A stretch of 49,331 bases of DNA, taken from assembly GCA_000697055.1 (NCBI GenBank), contig JNDT01001278.1, positions 1 to 49,331 of the forward strand, written 5' to 3'. Under the pieces are notes generated by a model, which was given only the letters and a program-made list of their open reading frames with translations, searched no databases and was not told where the DNA came from. This stretch comes from Saksenaea vasiformis B4078 (Eukaryota > Mucoromycota > Mucoromycetes > Mucorales > Saksenaeaceae). A program made the translations under genes and the position numbers. This document shows, piece after piece, positions 33,409-45,782 of this stretch; position 1 is the first letter of the stretch, and each line of letters opens with the position of its first letter.

Positions 33409-33729
33409 ATTTGTCTGAAATTCACAAAAAGTAATGGATTTTGCGTTGGCTTCAAGCGAACTTTGCACTGGTGAAGCAGTTCTTTCTTTTTTCTTTTTTT
33501 ATGTTAATGCGATGCGAACATTAACACATGGTACCTTTTTCACGTTGCCTTTGGATTAGAGATACTTCCTTGTTATCTGACAAAAATAGCGCAAAGATAA
33601 TGGGTAATGTCCCAGGCGCTGCACAACGCTGAAACAGTCCTGGTAGTGCTACCGCGTTTCAATTCCCGATCGATGGAAACAAATTCGCTAGGAAGGTGGA
33701 TTCTATTTGGTTCTCCCTTCTCGTCCGTC
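33409..33729. other. Intergenic region
   Basis: About 320 bp holding the ankyrin gene 3' end and the PHO88 promoter, with a T-rich tract around 33480-33500. Nothing else is supported. Confidence 0.5.
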
Positions 33730-34423
33730 ATGCCCAGCTTGCAGAAGATTCTCAACCATCCACTATTCAATGTTGGGTTTTTCATGGCTGTGCGCCAGTT
33801 GACAAAGAACTGGAATCTTGATGATCCTGCTTATTTGATGATTCTACGAGCCATGTATCTCGGTTCTCAAATCACCATCATTTTGCTCGCTTACTGGCTT
33901 ATTTCAGTAGTTCAGAAAAAAAATGGTAAGCAGTACACGTCGTCGCTTCTTTCTTATTAATAGTCTGTATAACTTCACAGATAAAACTGCATTGCGCTAT
34001 GTCGAGCCTGCGTCTACCAGCTGGGATGGTAACGAGACGGCGGATCAGTTGGTGAACACCACGTTTATGGGTATAGTAAAGCTATTATGGGATTTGAATC
34101 TTGCTCACAGATTGGTTTAAGAATATGATACAGCTGAGATCAAGAAGACAATTAAGCAAACCATGACTGGCGTAGCAATTGTTACATTCCTGCATCTCCA
34201 ATTCAAATACGTTCAGCCACTGTTACTTCAGTCGATCCTCGGATTCAAAACGTTTTTATTGACGAAGGAAGCACGAATTCACATTTGGGGAGAAACGCCC
34301 ATTGGTGACTTGCGACGACCATTTCGCGTGGAGGCGCCGTTTGGTATGATCCCAGAAAGTCGACAACCTAAAGTGGACAAGGGTTCGATCAAGCGCGCGG
34401 AGAAGGCCATGAAAGCCCAATAA
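33730..34423 (+). CDS. PHO88: Pho88/SND3 ER membrane protein
   Basis: Three exons (33730-33925, 33981-34070, 34122-34423) give 195 residues of the Pho88 family. The N-terminus (MPSLQKILNHPLFNVGFFMA) is followed by a transmembrane segment (GSQITIILLAYWLISVVQKK), the conserved TALRYVEPAST block, EYDTAEIKKTIKQTM, a second membrane stretch (GVAIVTFLHLQFKYVQPLLL) and FRVEAPFG near the basic C-terminus. Pho88 was found through phosphate transport and is the Snd3 component of the SRP-independent ER-targeting pathway. The chosen start gives the usual length; an in-frame ATG at 33607 would add 41 residues not seen in the family. An AATAAA (34419-34424) overlaps the stop codon. Confidence 0.92.
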
Positions 34424-34424
34424 A
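34419..34424 (+). terminator. AATAAA overlapping the PHO88 stop codon
   Basis: The stop codon TAA is itself part of a perfect AATAAA. The convergent MED6 stop codon lies only 22 bp further on, so transcripts of the two genes must overlap or end within each other's coding region. Confidence 0.5.
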
Positions 34425-34445
34425 GTACTATTTGTTTATTCTCGT

Positions 34446-35581
34446 TTAAACTTGCTTGCCAGCCTTCTTTTTCCGTTTACTCGCCGTGGCGCCGTCGTCC
34501 GTCTTTTTCCGTTGCCGTTTACCTGTGGCATCCTCTATATACAGACTGTGTTAATCTTTCTTCCCACTATCTTTACTTTGTATACCTCTCTGTTGCATTG
34601 TCTAAACAATTAGAAACAATCAGCACACATATTAGGATATTTCGACTTACCGCTCCCGTAACTTCCGCTGTGGATCCATTTGCCTTCCCTTTGCCCTGAG
34701 ATTCACTGTATTCCAGCGCATGTCGAGTTTGCGTTGTCCGCGCCACAGAAGTTTCAATAGCTCGATCCATCCAATGTCTAAAGGCTTGATTCTCCTGAGC
34801 TCGAAGCATCCCTACTTGCGCTGTTTACAGTAATTGAGAATCGATGAAGCCAGAAACACTTTAATCTAATCCTACTTGAATCTTTCTTGTCTGCCATCTT
34901 CGATTTCCAGCTGTAACCTTTGGAAGGATGAAAGTCCATCATTTTCTGCGTTTCTTTGAATGCACTGTTGATATGGAACAGGCTAGTCAACTGCAGCACA
35001 TCAATGTTGGAGATCAGCAGGGCTCTTTCGCAATTGTAGTTTTACCAGTCGATTAGCTATTACTGAATAGATCGTTGGAGACTGGTATACATTAGCACCC
35101 ATGATATAGTAGGTAGCGATTGGATTGACTATAAAGTATGTAAACATGTAAACTTCTTGATAAATAATTTACCATCGTCTGGAGCCGTTCCACGACGGTA
35201 CCGTTTCTGAATTACCCACACTGGGGGCTGATCATGTACCACAGCAAACTCAATTCCTGTCATCTTCCTATGATAAGTGGAGCTAGTATCGTCATATCTG
35301 AATCAGTGATATTACCTCAAAGCTTCGACAGTTGCTTCATAGGGCTGGCGCAAATCATTGTATTGCGTTTGCATGCTTAAGATTTGGTTGTTGCATTGAC
35401 GATCCCAGAATGGAGACATGGCGAAATAATCAAGGACCATCTGTTGATTTTGGAATCCACCTACGTGCTGTTCCGATCTCAATAATTACTTGCATTCGTT
35501 CATAATTTCTTCTACCTCGAGCCAATTGGTATCGCGCCATTCCAGATTTGTCAGATCCTCTGTTGTAGTCATTCGTTGCAT
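34446..35581 (-). CDS. MED6: Mediator subunit MED6
   Basis: Seven exons (35581-35516, 35467-35316, 35267-35173, 35128-35046, 34990-34876, 34820-34651, 34532-34446) give 255 residues. MED6 head-module hallmarks are LTNLEWRDTNWLE, QQMVLDYFAMSPFWDRQCNN, GIEFAVVHDQPPVWVIQKRY, PIATYYIMGANVYQSPTIYS and MMDFHPSKGYSWK. The C-terminus is Lys/Arg-rich (KRQRKKTDD, ASKRKKKAGK). MED6 is an essential head subunit linking activators to RNA polymerase II. Start: Met at 35581 or the Met three codons on (MTTTEDLTNL, 35572). The last acceptor is ATATAGAG before GAT; the alternative ATATAG also gives an open but less family-like tail, so the final 28 residues are less sure. Confidence 0.93.
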
Positions 35582-36266
35582 GACTTCTGTAGAAGAGCAG
35601 TGAGGCTCGCGGATCTGAACGCCGCCAACTGGAAAGTCGCTGTTTCAAAAAATGGCAGTTGGATACATTTCACGACTTGAATCGCGATCTATGCTATTCA
35701 AAATAAATTGTGCGCCCACAAAGAAGCTATGTTTACGCCGAGAGAAAAACAAAATACGAGCTGTTGATATTATTTCTTACATAGAAGAAGTATAAACAGT
35801 ACTGAGGTAATACTTGATCTTCCGTAGGCGCAAAATTACTTACAACAGAACGAGAAGATAAAGGAGAAAGAGAGTGGTGCGGTAAATAAAGCAATACACA
35901 ATATATGCTTAGCAGGTCGGAACTGTTCAAATCAGATTTCTTAAGAGCTCTGTGCGGCTGCCACAAGGAAAATACACTTTTTCTCACTTGTTCTTCATTC
36001 TGCAGGCTGCATATTCAAAGATAACGGGTCGGACACTAACTAGTACTTTATGTATTATATTCCTACACTGTCCGCAGTTCCCGGAAATATCCACAAGTAA
36101 CAGGACAAGTTCAATGAAGCGGTGGTTTCGAACCAAAATTCTGTGGAAAAATTAAAAAAGGCAACTGAGTTGCAAAATATGAAGCGCTGACGTAAAGGCC
36201 AGGCTTTTGACGCGTAAGAGGACTTGTACCTCTTTTCACATATACACCGCTCTATCCTAAGCAATT
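35582..36266. other. Divergent intergenic region containing a short inverted-repeat element
   Basis: About 685 bp between the divergent MED6 and RPN11 genes. It contains one copy of the inverted-repeat element (35690-35850). The rest is AT-rich with no gene. Confidence 0.5.
35690..35850. mobile_element. MITE-like inverted-repeat element, copy 1
   Basis: The left arm ATGCTATTCAAAATAAATTG + TGCGCCC and the right arm GGCGCAAAATTACTTACAAC are approximately inverted complements, about 160 bp apart. They match the arms of the copies at 38023, 44816 and 48738. This is the most diverged of the four. No coding capacity. Confidence 0.5.
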
Positions 36267-37585
<1,319 letters not shown>

Positions 37586-38022
37586 CACCATAAAAACATC
37601 ATTTAATGAGAATTGGTTTTTGCATTCACTTGTGATAGCATAAAAAGGGAGAAGGTTGGATAATCAAACTGGATAAATCTGAAATGAAAAACGGCTTTGG
37701 CTCCAAGCAAACATAGTGGCAGAAGATAGTTCTTGTATAACCGCATTTTCATTTTTCTTTCGCTATTTGTGTACTACTTCATGTCCAAGCGCCGGTCATG
37801 TCAAAGACAGGGTTCTTGATCTGAAACGTTTCACGATAATGAGATAATGATGAATATTCGAAAAAGAAAAATATATACTCCTCCGGTTACATTGTCAATT
37901 TTTCAACAAGGACTCACATATTGGTACATTTCACATCTCTACAGCTGTAGTATCCCAGCTTGATACACTTCAGTGATTAGTTGCATCACGAATCAAGCTC
38001 ATTTTACTGTTATTAAAATATA

Positions 38023-38187
38023 TTTTATGCTACTCTAAAATAAATTTTGCGCCCAGAAAGAACTAATCTTGCACTGAAAAGAAAACGAAGATACGCAGTT
38101 AATATACCAATCATGGCAGAAAGACCATACATTACTTACATGAAGTTGATCTCCCACGGACCCAAAATTTATTGGAGCGGCATATAA
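38023..38187. mobile_element. MITE-like inverted-repeat element, copy 2
   Basis: The left arm TTTTATGCTACTCTAAAATA + AATTTTGCGCCC and the right arm GACCCAAAATTTATTGGAGC + GGCATATAA are imperfect inverted complements about 165 bp apart end to end. They align with copies at 35690, 44816 and 48738. The interior is AT-rich and non-coding. Confidence 0.6.
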
Positions 38188-38459
38188 GATATTTTATGGG
38201 TACTAAATAGAATGATATTGATATCTTCTACAGCTTTTGCAGATGCTTCCTTTGGGAGATGCCTGGATATATCGTGCTTGTTATCGTAAAGATCACCTTC
38301 TGAATTCAAGCTCAGATACGGTTACATGATCTCCATCATTTTCAGGGCTGCGTGTTTCCGTTTTTCAGATAGCTTTCAATACATTGGATTGATAAAAAAG
38401 ACGAATAAAATGTGCAAAAAGAAAAAAGAAGCTGTCCCTTTAAATGTGCATCATTTTCC

Positions 38460-38690
38460 GTAATCTGAGACATCCTTTTTGTGTGAGATAAAAGGAACCT
38501 ATCTTCAACACGACTTCTGCATGAGACACCGTTTGTATGAATCAAAAGATCCCAGTCACTGATTTATCCTTTGCATGAGATAATGGTACCCTATCACCGC
38601 CACGCCTTTTACGTGAGATCATTTTCACGTCTTTTGCATGAGACAAAGGACCCTATCTTTAACATGTTCTTTGACCTAAAAGCAACATGG
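38460..38690. repeat. Degenerate tandem repeat, unit about 40-60 bp
   Basis: Five imperfect units, each built around TTTTGCATGAGATAAAGG followed in the better copies by a CCTATCTTCAACACG-like half. Unit starts are near 38467, 38512, 38570, 38608 and 38632. Copies differ by substitutions and small indels, so this is an old array. Confidence 0.6.
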
Positions 38691-38893
38691 AAGAGTATGA
38701 CATGCAAATCATAACATCGGATGAACTTAAAAATACGTAATTCCAAGCGCAGAGTTCTATGTGCAAGTAACGCCGAATAATCTCAAATAGACACCAAAAA
38801 ATCGTGAAAAACTCATTTTAGTAACAATTATGTTCAATTGATGCATAAATGACGCCTATTTAGATCTTTCTTGGCACAAATTCGGCTCTTCGT

Positions 38894-38922
38894 AGACGCA
38901 AAAATTTATTTAGAGGGGCGTA
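38894..38922. repeat. Right-arm remnant of the MITE-like family
   Basis: GACGCAAAAATTTATTTAGA followed by GGGGCGTAA matches the right arm of the inverted-repeat family. The expected left arm about 165 bp upstream is not clearly preserved. Confidence 0.4.
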
Positions 38923-39030
38923 AAGAATCATTTGATAGACAGTTTTACATGAAAATGGACTTTTACATCGGGCAGCTTCATTACGTTTATGTATATTATT
39001 ATGATCTCTTCTTTTTTTTTTCTTTTGTTT

Positions 39031-41385
39031 TTACTTGAAACGAAGGTAGAAATTGACCTGATAATTTTCTGTAAGCTTTATATAGTCAAGTGCGATGAAT
39101 ACTTACGATTAATGCAGTGACTAACAGGACACATAGAACAGCAGGGCCCCATAGATCATCGTAGCGGCCATCAATACGGTGATTGATCATCCTACAGAAT
39201 GTATAAGATACCGCTATCACTTTTTACGTTATATACATACCAGGCACGCTTTTCAAATCGATAGAGTGCATAGATAGCGATACAGGCTGCTAATGCGATA
39301 AAAATACCACCAATAACCCGTGAAACATGGTCACCAAAGTTCAACAGACTCAGCGCAACAGTCAGTAAGAGTGCACAGAACTGTAGCCAAGAAATAAAAG
39401 TTCGTTCGTTGGCAAAAAACACCTTTGGTTCTACACGGACTTTGACTTTGCTCCTCTCCACCGGCTGTCCAAGGTTCGAAGTATCACCTGTGATATGTTC
39501 AACCCATCGGCGTTTCCCGGCTCGAGAAGTTGCGTCCAGAATTTTACGGAATCTGGACTGCAAAGTGCTGTCAGATAACCCAATATCTTTTTCTGGTGGT
39601 ATAGGTGGTTGCGGTGCTTGTGAGGGATCTACATCAATAACGTACTCCTCTTTCTTTACAGATAAAGGTGATGGGGCTGTGGCTGTGGCTGCTGACTTTT
39701 CAGATGTTGAGGATGAACATGAATCCTGTTGTTGCATCACCACAGCCTGCTGGTATGCTCTTTCTTTTTCTTCTATCATTGCACGTCTATAGCGACCGTC
39801 AATCAGGGGTTTAAAGCTCCGGGAGCGAGTCAGTCCGATGTTCTCCGTTCTCGGCTTCCGAATATCAACATTAAGCTCAGCCAGCCACCATGGCAACAAT
39901 GGCAGTCTACCGCGGTAAAAGTGACAGGCACCGTGGAGATATTTCGAGAAACGGGGTACTTCATGGACTAAATGACTTTCGACGAGTGATGTCAGCCACT
40001 GCGGTGGCTCCTGGCCAAGGTGAGTCTGGAGCTTGGTTTCAAGCACAGCATAGGGGAAACGCATGATATCAGACTCCTGCACGGATGTGAACGGGTGATC
40101 TATGCCGATGTCTGTGCGACGCCAATTTGAAGGAGATCTTCGAGGGACATCGTCGAGAATATCTTCACGAATAAATGTCAGATCAGTATCAAGTGAAACT
40201 CGTAGTTTTTGATCCCCTGGGAGCTGAAACGCCGTGCGATTGTAAAACACACGGATCATTGGCTCGAGCCTCTTCTGTTGAAATGACTTTTGGACACCAT
40301 CAGCAATAAATTGCACTTGGTCCATGGTTTCGTTGTCCACGACGTTGTTACTACTTTGCATAGTGTTTACAATCTGGCTCGAAGTCAGCTTCCCTTCCAT
40401 AAACGCATTGACGTCCGGCTCAGGTAACCTGAAACGATCTTTGATCGACTGGCCGTCCATCCATGCAGCATGGTGCGTCTTTCTTTCAATAAACACATGA
40501 GGCGATGAAATCGGCCCGTACCTTTTTTTTTTAAAAAAAAATAAAAGAAGAAAAGTTGTAAACGTAAACAAAGATACAACAGCTGTGATATTTGACCTAC
40601 CATCGAAATCGGATTGCCTCCGCACCTTCGTCCCGCTGTAAACGGCCGGTGTAAAGATCGAAGTTCGGGTTGTCGAAATAGACACTTGATACAGCTGAAT
40701 CTGAAGGTTCCCACCGTTTGTTCTTGTCAAAAATCAGCACCGGTAAATGTAACATGATGATGGCTTTGACCTCGGTGATATTATCTGGATGGATCCAGTA
40801 CTTAGCCGTGGCACGTTCAAACGCGTTTTGGTCCCCTCCGGCCGCCGAATTGCCTTGACGCTGTCGTCCACGGTTGCGGCAGATATCGTGGAGAGCCGAG
40901 ATGTAGACAATGGCGACGTCAAATCTTTGTTTATCCAACGGTTTCTCACGTAATTTTTGGACATATTGTTGTTTAAGGTGAAGGCGGGTCCATTTGTCGT
41001 GCTTCTTAAGGATCTTCTGTATCGCGGTGAAGTTCATACGGGTGAAACGCGACAAGTCGTTGACGTCGAAAAGTATCTCAGTCAGTGCTTCATCCATGAT
41101 ACCATAATTTGTGGCACTAGCCATGGTTGGATTTTTTTGGAGGGTCTGGATAGTACGTTCGCAGTACATGATACGGGCGTCTATTTCAGCTAATTTGGCG
41201 TTCACAAAGTCGTAGACCTTGGCAAGTTCATTGTCCAGTAGGGAGACAAATTCCGATTCATCCTTGCTGTCCCATGGATGATCAAGTTGGCGGGACTTGA
41301 GCTCTTGCTTGAGCATATCATAGGCCACATACGACAGGCGCCACGGTGCAAAGATATTTTGCTGTAACTCGAGGCCGTACTTCAT
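39031..41385 (-). CDS. VTC4: VTC4-like catalytic polyphosphate polymerase subunit
   Basis: Four exons (41385-40601, 40521-39241, 39191-39107, 39057-39031) give 725 residues. Residues 1-150 are an SPX domain ([40 protein letters not shown]), the inositol-pyrophosphate sensor. The tunnel-shaped VTC polymerase domain keeps its catalytic set: [20 protein letters not shown] with [18 protein letters not shown] (Lys276), [10 protein letters not shown] (Glu423) and [10 protein letters not shown] (Lys455). The C-terminus is the three-helix DUF202-type membrane anchor ([43 protein letters not shown]). Yeast Vtc4 makes polyphosphate from ATP and passes it into the vacuole. A Ser/Ala/Pro-rich linker of about 100 residues precedes the anchor. 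A paralogue lacking these residues lies next upstream. Confidence 0.93.
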
Positions 41386-42112
41386 TAGTCTAGGAATTAG
41401 GAAAAGTAGGAAAAAAGAAGAAGGAAAAAGGAAAACTGATCTGGAGTTTTTTGCGTCAATAAAGGAGGTAATAAAGGGGTTAAAAGAAGAAGAAGAAGAA
41501 AAGGCGATTGATATGTCTGAGAGAGAGGGGATCGAAGCTTTCTTTTCCGTCGGCTGCTAGAAAGGGGATTGGGGTCATTTCAGGGAAACCATGTACTTTT
41601 CACTTGCCGCTAATCCGTTGAGCAACTATATCTCCCTCGAACCTTTCTTTGCACCAAGCATTACCATTGCGTAGGCCAATCAATGTACAGGCCAATCAAA
41701 GGACATACCTGGCATACCACTGGACATCACACTCCTTTCCCAAAAGACAAATGTTGGCGAAGTTCTTCAACTCCTGCACCTTTGCACCCCTAATGCATCA
41801 TAACTGTGTCACCTTCCAATCTGTTCACAAACAACGCTGCATGATTTCCACTGGAAAGTAGCACTGTCTGCAGCTCACTATCCTTCCTCCTGCAGGAATA
41901 GTGTCCTTAGGAAAACGTTGGTCTCCTCGGATGCCATTTTGAGAAGAAAACGAGCCGTGTGCTGGAAGGGCAGAAGTGTCTGAGTGATAAAGAGATGTAA
42001 ACTATTTATGTATTTCAAGGCCTTCTTCCTCCGTATTTGTATGTCAGCATAAACAAAGCAAACACAAGTAGTCTAATGATATGCGTAAATCATTTTTCCG
42101 CCTTAGTCTATA
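41386..42112. other. Intergenic region between the VTC genes
   Basis: About 730 bp, with a purine-rich AAG/GAA run near 41480-41510 just upstream of the VTC4-like start (5' side on the minus strand). No further gene or repeat is supported. Confidence 0.5.
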
Positions 42113-43817
42113 TCACATTGAGTGGCGGAATCGAAGGTAGAAGTTTAGCAATAGCGCCATGACTATTAACACACATAGCACGGCTGGTCCGTACACGTCG
42201 TCATATCTGATCTTCGAGTTTTTACGCAAATGCCACGATCGGTGTTGATATCTCCCCAACGCATAAATCGCTAACACAGCGGAAATCACCATAAACGCCG
42301 CACCACTGATTCGTGAAACATTATCACCAAAGTTTAACAAATTAAGTGCGACGGTAAGCAACAGCGCACAAAACTGGAGCCAAGAGATAAAGGTACGTTC
42401 GTTGGCAAAAAACGTCTTTGGCTCAGTTTTGTCGCTCTTTTCCTTCTTTTTCTTTTTCTTTGAAGGGATGTCGATGTTCTCCATATCCACTATCACTGTG
42501 GGGCTGGTACTGCGAAAGAACGAACTTTTCTTTTCTTCGTCGTTGATGATAGGATATACCCCGACCTGAGGCACTCGAAAAAGTTGAGATGCACCATGAA
42601 CATATTTCGAGAAGTTGGCTGGCATTTCATGCAATAGGTGGCTCTCCAATAAACGGGTCAACCATGCTGGTCGATAATCTACAGTTGTGCTAGTTGTGGC
42701 AGTAGCAAGCACCGCATATGGAAAGTGATACGAGTTGCGTTCCTCATCGCTGCTCCGTGTAAAATTTAATCTAGTTTCCAAGCTCAAAAACATGCGCGCG
42801 TCATCCGGATTTTGGAATTCTGTATGATGGTAAGAGCACCGCACCACCGGCTTCAGCTTCTGCGACTGGATGACGTCCTGAATCCGTACCGCACTCTGTG
42901 TGTTCTTCACTGTTTCATGCGTACGTTGCTGCAAATCGACTGCAAATTCCTCTGGTTGGTACTTTCCCATCATAAAACTTTCCACCTCATGACTTTCTAA
43001 GCGAACGCACTCTCTGATTGTCTGGGATTCGTGTTCAGCAAATACAAGAGGTCCATGCCTTAAAAAAAAAAAAGAGAAGGAGAGGACTTGTCACGCGCAT
43101 GATGCAAATAATGCTCACTTTCACATTTGCCTAAAATCAAAATTACCATCGCAACCAGACCATCTCAGCTCCGTCGCCGTCAGTCTGTAGCTGACCTCGG
43201 TAAACGTCCCAAGTGTCGTTGTCAAAATAGACATCCGACATGCCAGTGTCAGATATCATTTCAAATGGCATGTAGAATTGCAAGAATGACTTGACCTGCA
43301 TTAGCTGATCCTGATGGATATAATAGAACTTAATATTCGGACGACAGAGATCTCTCATATGCGATAGCTGTGTTATTAGAACATTAAATCGCTGATCTAC
43401 CGCTGGCAAGCGGCGACCTGTCCACTTGAAATGCTTCTTTGTTAGCTTTTGGAATCCAGTTCGGTTGAGTTGAGCGAAACTCGATAACGCATGTATGTCA
43501 ATCCACATGTTGTCCATCCCGTCAGGCAAAGTCTTCCTTGACAAAGATGAAGACGAGGACGAAGAAGCGGATAATGAATACCACAGATTTTTGCAGGGTT
43601 GGACCCGTAAATCGAGTTGTTCCATTTGGCGTTTGATGAACCTCTCGACTCTCTCTACGTCTTCCGTAAAAAGTTTAACAAAGTGCAATTCATCTGCTGC
43701 AGTCCACATCCGATCGGTCTGCGGTGTCCTGAGGTCTTGTTTGAGTTGTTCATACCGGATGTACTCTGCCTGCCATTGAGCAAGCATGTGCTCTCGCAAG
43801 TATTCTCCAAATTTCAT
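42113..43817 (-). CDS. VTC paralogue with a degenerate polymerase site (Vtc2/Vtc3-like or regulatory)
   Basis: Two exons (43817-43147, 43058-42113) give 538 residues with the same order SPX - VTC core - DUF202 membrane anchor. SPX begins MKFGEYLREHMLAQWQAEYI and keeps YEQLKQDL and LTKKHFKWTG. In the polymerase core, key residues are lost. [16 protein letters not shown] of the neighbour reads GQLQTDGDGAEMVWLRW, ERKTHH reads EHESQT, and LETKLQT reads [17 protein letters not shown] is replaced by MPANFSKYVHG, so its Lys remains. The anchor ([40 protein letters not shown]) is highly similar to the neighbour's. This suggests a tandem duplication followed by loss of catalysis, with a scaffold or SPX-sensing role in the VTC complex. 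Confidence 0.88.
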
Positions 43818-44058
43818 AATAAAAAGTGAGACGCACAGACCGCCTAAGTTCTAGATATAATAAAGGGGCAAGGTTTTGATTAGAATCGCTGATTTCAAGT
43901 TTGATTGTCTACCGAAAAAACGAAAAAGGGACATCTGCATGACCATTCTTCCTTATCCCAATGTGACATGGCAAGTTTGGTATTCAAAGGTTAGATGAAA
44001 CTGATCTAGGGGCTGTGCAAAGGTATGGTTGACTCATTCCTGCACAAAAGGGAAAGGA

Positions 44059-44080
44059 CACGTTTCCTGAAGCAACACGT
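44059..44080. promoter_or_regulatory. Two CACGT motifs upstream of the VTC paralogue
   Basis: CACGTT at 44059-44064 and CACGTC at 44076-44081 lie about 240-260 bp upstream of the VTC paralogue start. CACGTG/CACGTT are known binding sites of the yeast phosphate regulator Pho4, which induces VTC genes. No equivalent pair was noticed upstream of the VTC4-like gene. Short motifs occur by chance, so this is only suggestive. Confidence 0.25.
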
Positions 44081-44815
44081 CAGCATTAGAAGAAGGTACA
44101 TTTTCTGCTGCGTGATCGTTATTTTACAGCGATCCTCATTCTGGATGTTATAGCGCATTATAATAATGTATGATCACCTCTTCTTCTTATCTATTTTCCT
44201 TCTAGAATCAATCAATCATTTTTGTTTCTATTGATAGAAAGATATGATGCATGCTTTCTTGCCACAAAGAGTATTCAATGCCGCTAAAGGTAACAAAAAA
44301 AATAAGTTCACAGGGACTTAGATGCTTACTCGTACACGATATCGCTTTTGGCCTCATGAAATCCTTTTCACGTAACTTTACAGAAGTAATGAACTTACTT
44401 GACTTGAGCTTCACTAGATCTGTAATTCTGGGATAGTTGACTCTTTATGCATACAGTAGACTTTTATAGTAAACAAAATACTAGTATTTTCCGTTTGAAA
44501 GTATCCACTTCTTGATTCTGTTAATACACTCCTAGAAAGAAAGTCTGTTTACACTGGAATAAACTCTACCTGCTCCATATCCAATATTGTATCTTTTCTA
44601 CCACATTTTGCTTTGTAGCACCATACATGAGATTCGTATTATGGCAGAAAGAGAATATGAAGAAGTGAGAGAAGTTGCGTAATATTTCTGTTGTATACAT
44701 TTTGTACTTCCCAGTGTTTATTCAACTGCAGACAGACTTTCTTTCTAGGAGTGTCTAAAATTTCATTGACCAGTGTAGTTTCGAAGATGATCACTATACT
44801 GGTTATTGAATGGAT

Positions 44816-45345
44816 TTTTACGCTACTCTACGTAGATCTTGCGTCCATCAAGAGCCAAGTTTGCGCTAAAAAAGAATTGAATATGCGGTTCTCAGTACGT
44901 CGATTTTACGTCAGAAGATTAATCAACCTAACAGTACATGAACTTGATCCCTCCAGTGGACGCAAATTTACTAGAGCAGCGTGAAAAATAATTCATCGTT
45001 AGCAAATGAAAGATGAATTGATTGCTTTTACCTAACCCCCCGAAGGAGTAATCGCGCGATTACGCGGGGATCTAACCACGCACCGAAGTGGTGAGGGCGG
45101 ATGAAGCGAGGCGGTCTGCTTCCGGGAGTGGTCGATTGTAGAGCGGTCTACAGAGGCCTTCAAGCGATGCAGCGTCTGGTGACCTATCACGAAAAAATGA
45201 GTGATGCTGAGTATGACAATGTTTGCTTACTTAAGCGGTGAACAATGTTATATCACAGCCAAGACAGTTTGGGATAGAGGTCATGTAGCCTAAACAGCAG
45301 GCAGAAAATCGACATCCTTACCGGGGATGTTAAAGACAAACAGAG
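44816..45345. mobile_element. Longer repeated element, copy A, with MITE-like copy 3 at its left end
   Basis: Bases 44816-44986 form the inverted-repeat element: left arm TTTTACGCTACTCTACGTAG + ATCTTGCGTCC, right arm GGACGCAAATTTACTAGAGC + AGCGTGAAAA, the two being near-perfect inverted complements. Similarity to copy B (48738-49307) continues to about 45345. It runs through TTCATCGTTAGCAAATGAAA, a GC-rich middle (CGAAGGA...GAAGTGGTGAGGGCGG), CAGAGGCCTTCAAGCGATGC and ACCGGGGATGTT...ACAGAGCCAAG. Both copies have the same orientation. Confidence 0.7.
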
Positions 45346-45732
45346 CCAAGGAATAAAAGAAAAAGGTCATGCGTCGCTTCAGATACGGATTACTCTGGTG
45401 GAAAACCTCATCGTGAAACACTTCTATTCCTTGTGACAAGGCATAGAAAAACCTGTCACTGATGCAATGAATCGTTTTAACGTCAAAAAAACGTACTGCT
45501 TTCGCTGGGACATTTTTCTTGCTGAACCCCATTTTACGCTTTCTAATAGGATACCAAGAAATCCATCATTGTAAGAGGAAACTGCTCTGACGCAAACTTC
45601 AATTATCCAAGGACTAACTGTTCATCTGCATGAACGTAAGGATACATACTTCAAAACGCAGACTTCATCTGGAAGTAATGCCGAATGGTTTCAAATAGAC
45701 GCAAATTCATAGGAAAAATCCTGTAAAACTCT

Positions 45733-45782
45733 GCTTGACGCAACCCCACAGTTTGCGTTTTGAGATGCAGGGTTCGACTGTA
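45733..45782. repeat. Hairpin and transposon-end-like sequence
   Basis: ACGCAA-CCCCACAG-TTTGCGT forms a short hairpin. It is directly followed by TTGAGATGCAGGGTTCGACT + GTA, which on the other strand reads TACAGTCGAACCCTGCATCT. A TACAGTCGAACC-type terminus resembles ends of TA-inserting DNA transposons. A partner end was not found; TACAGTAGAC at about 44453 is only a weak match. Confidence 0.3.

Larger units (their letters stand above)
37586..39030. other. Repeat-rich intergenic region
   Basis: About 1.45 kb between RPN11 and the VTC4-like gene, whose stop codons face each other. It holds a MITE-like copy (38023-38187), a degenerate tandem repeat (38460-38690) and a lone right-arm remnant (38894-38922). 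No gene is supported. Confidence 0.6.

Noticed and set aside
38380..38700. Spaced repeats that might suggest a CRISPR array
   Set aside because: Units are degenerate and irregularly spaced without unique spacers, and the genome is eukaryotic.
41480..41510. GAA/AAG-rich run before the VTC4-like start
   Set aside because: A simple purine tract; no evidence of regulatory function.
45290..45532. 80-codon minus-strand open frame ending near an intron-donor-like site
   Set aside because: Its 3' end lies within the duplicated element and it has no recognisable domain; treated as part of the repeat rather than a host gene.
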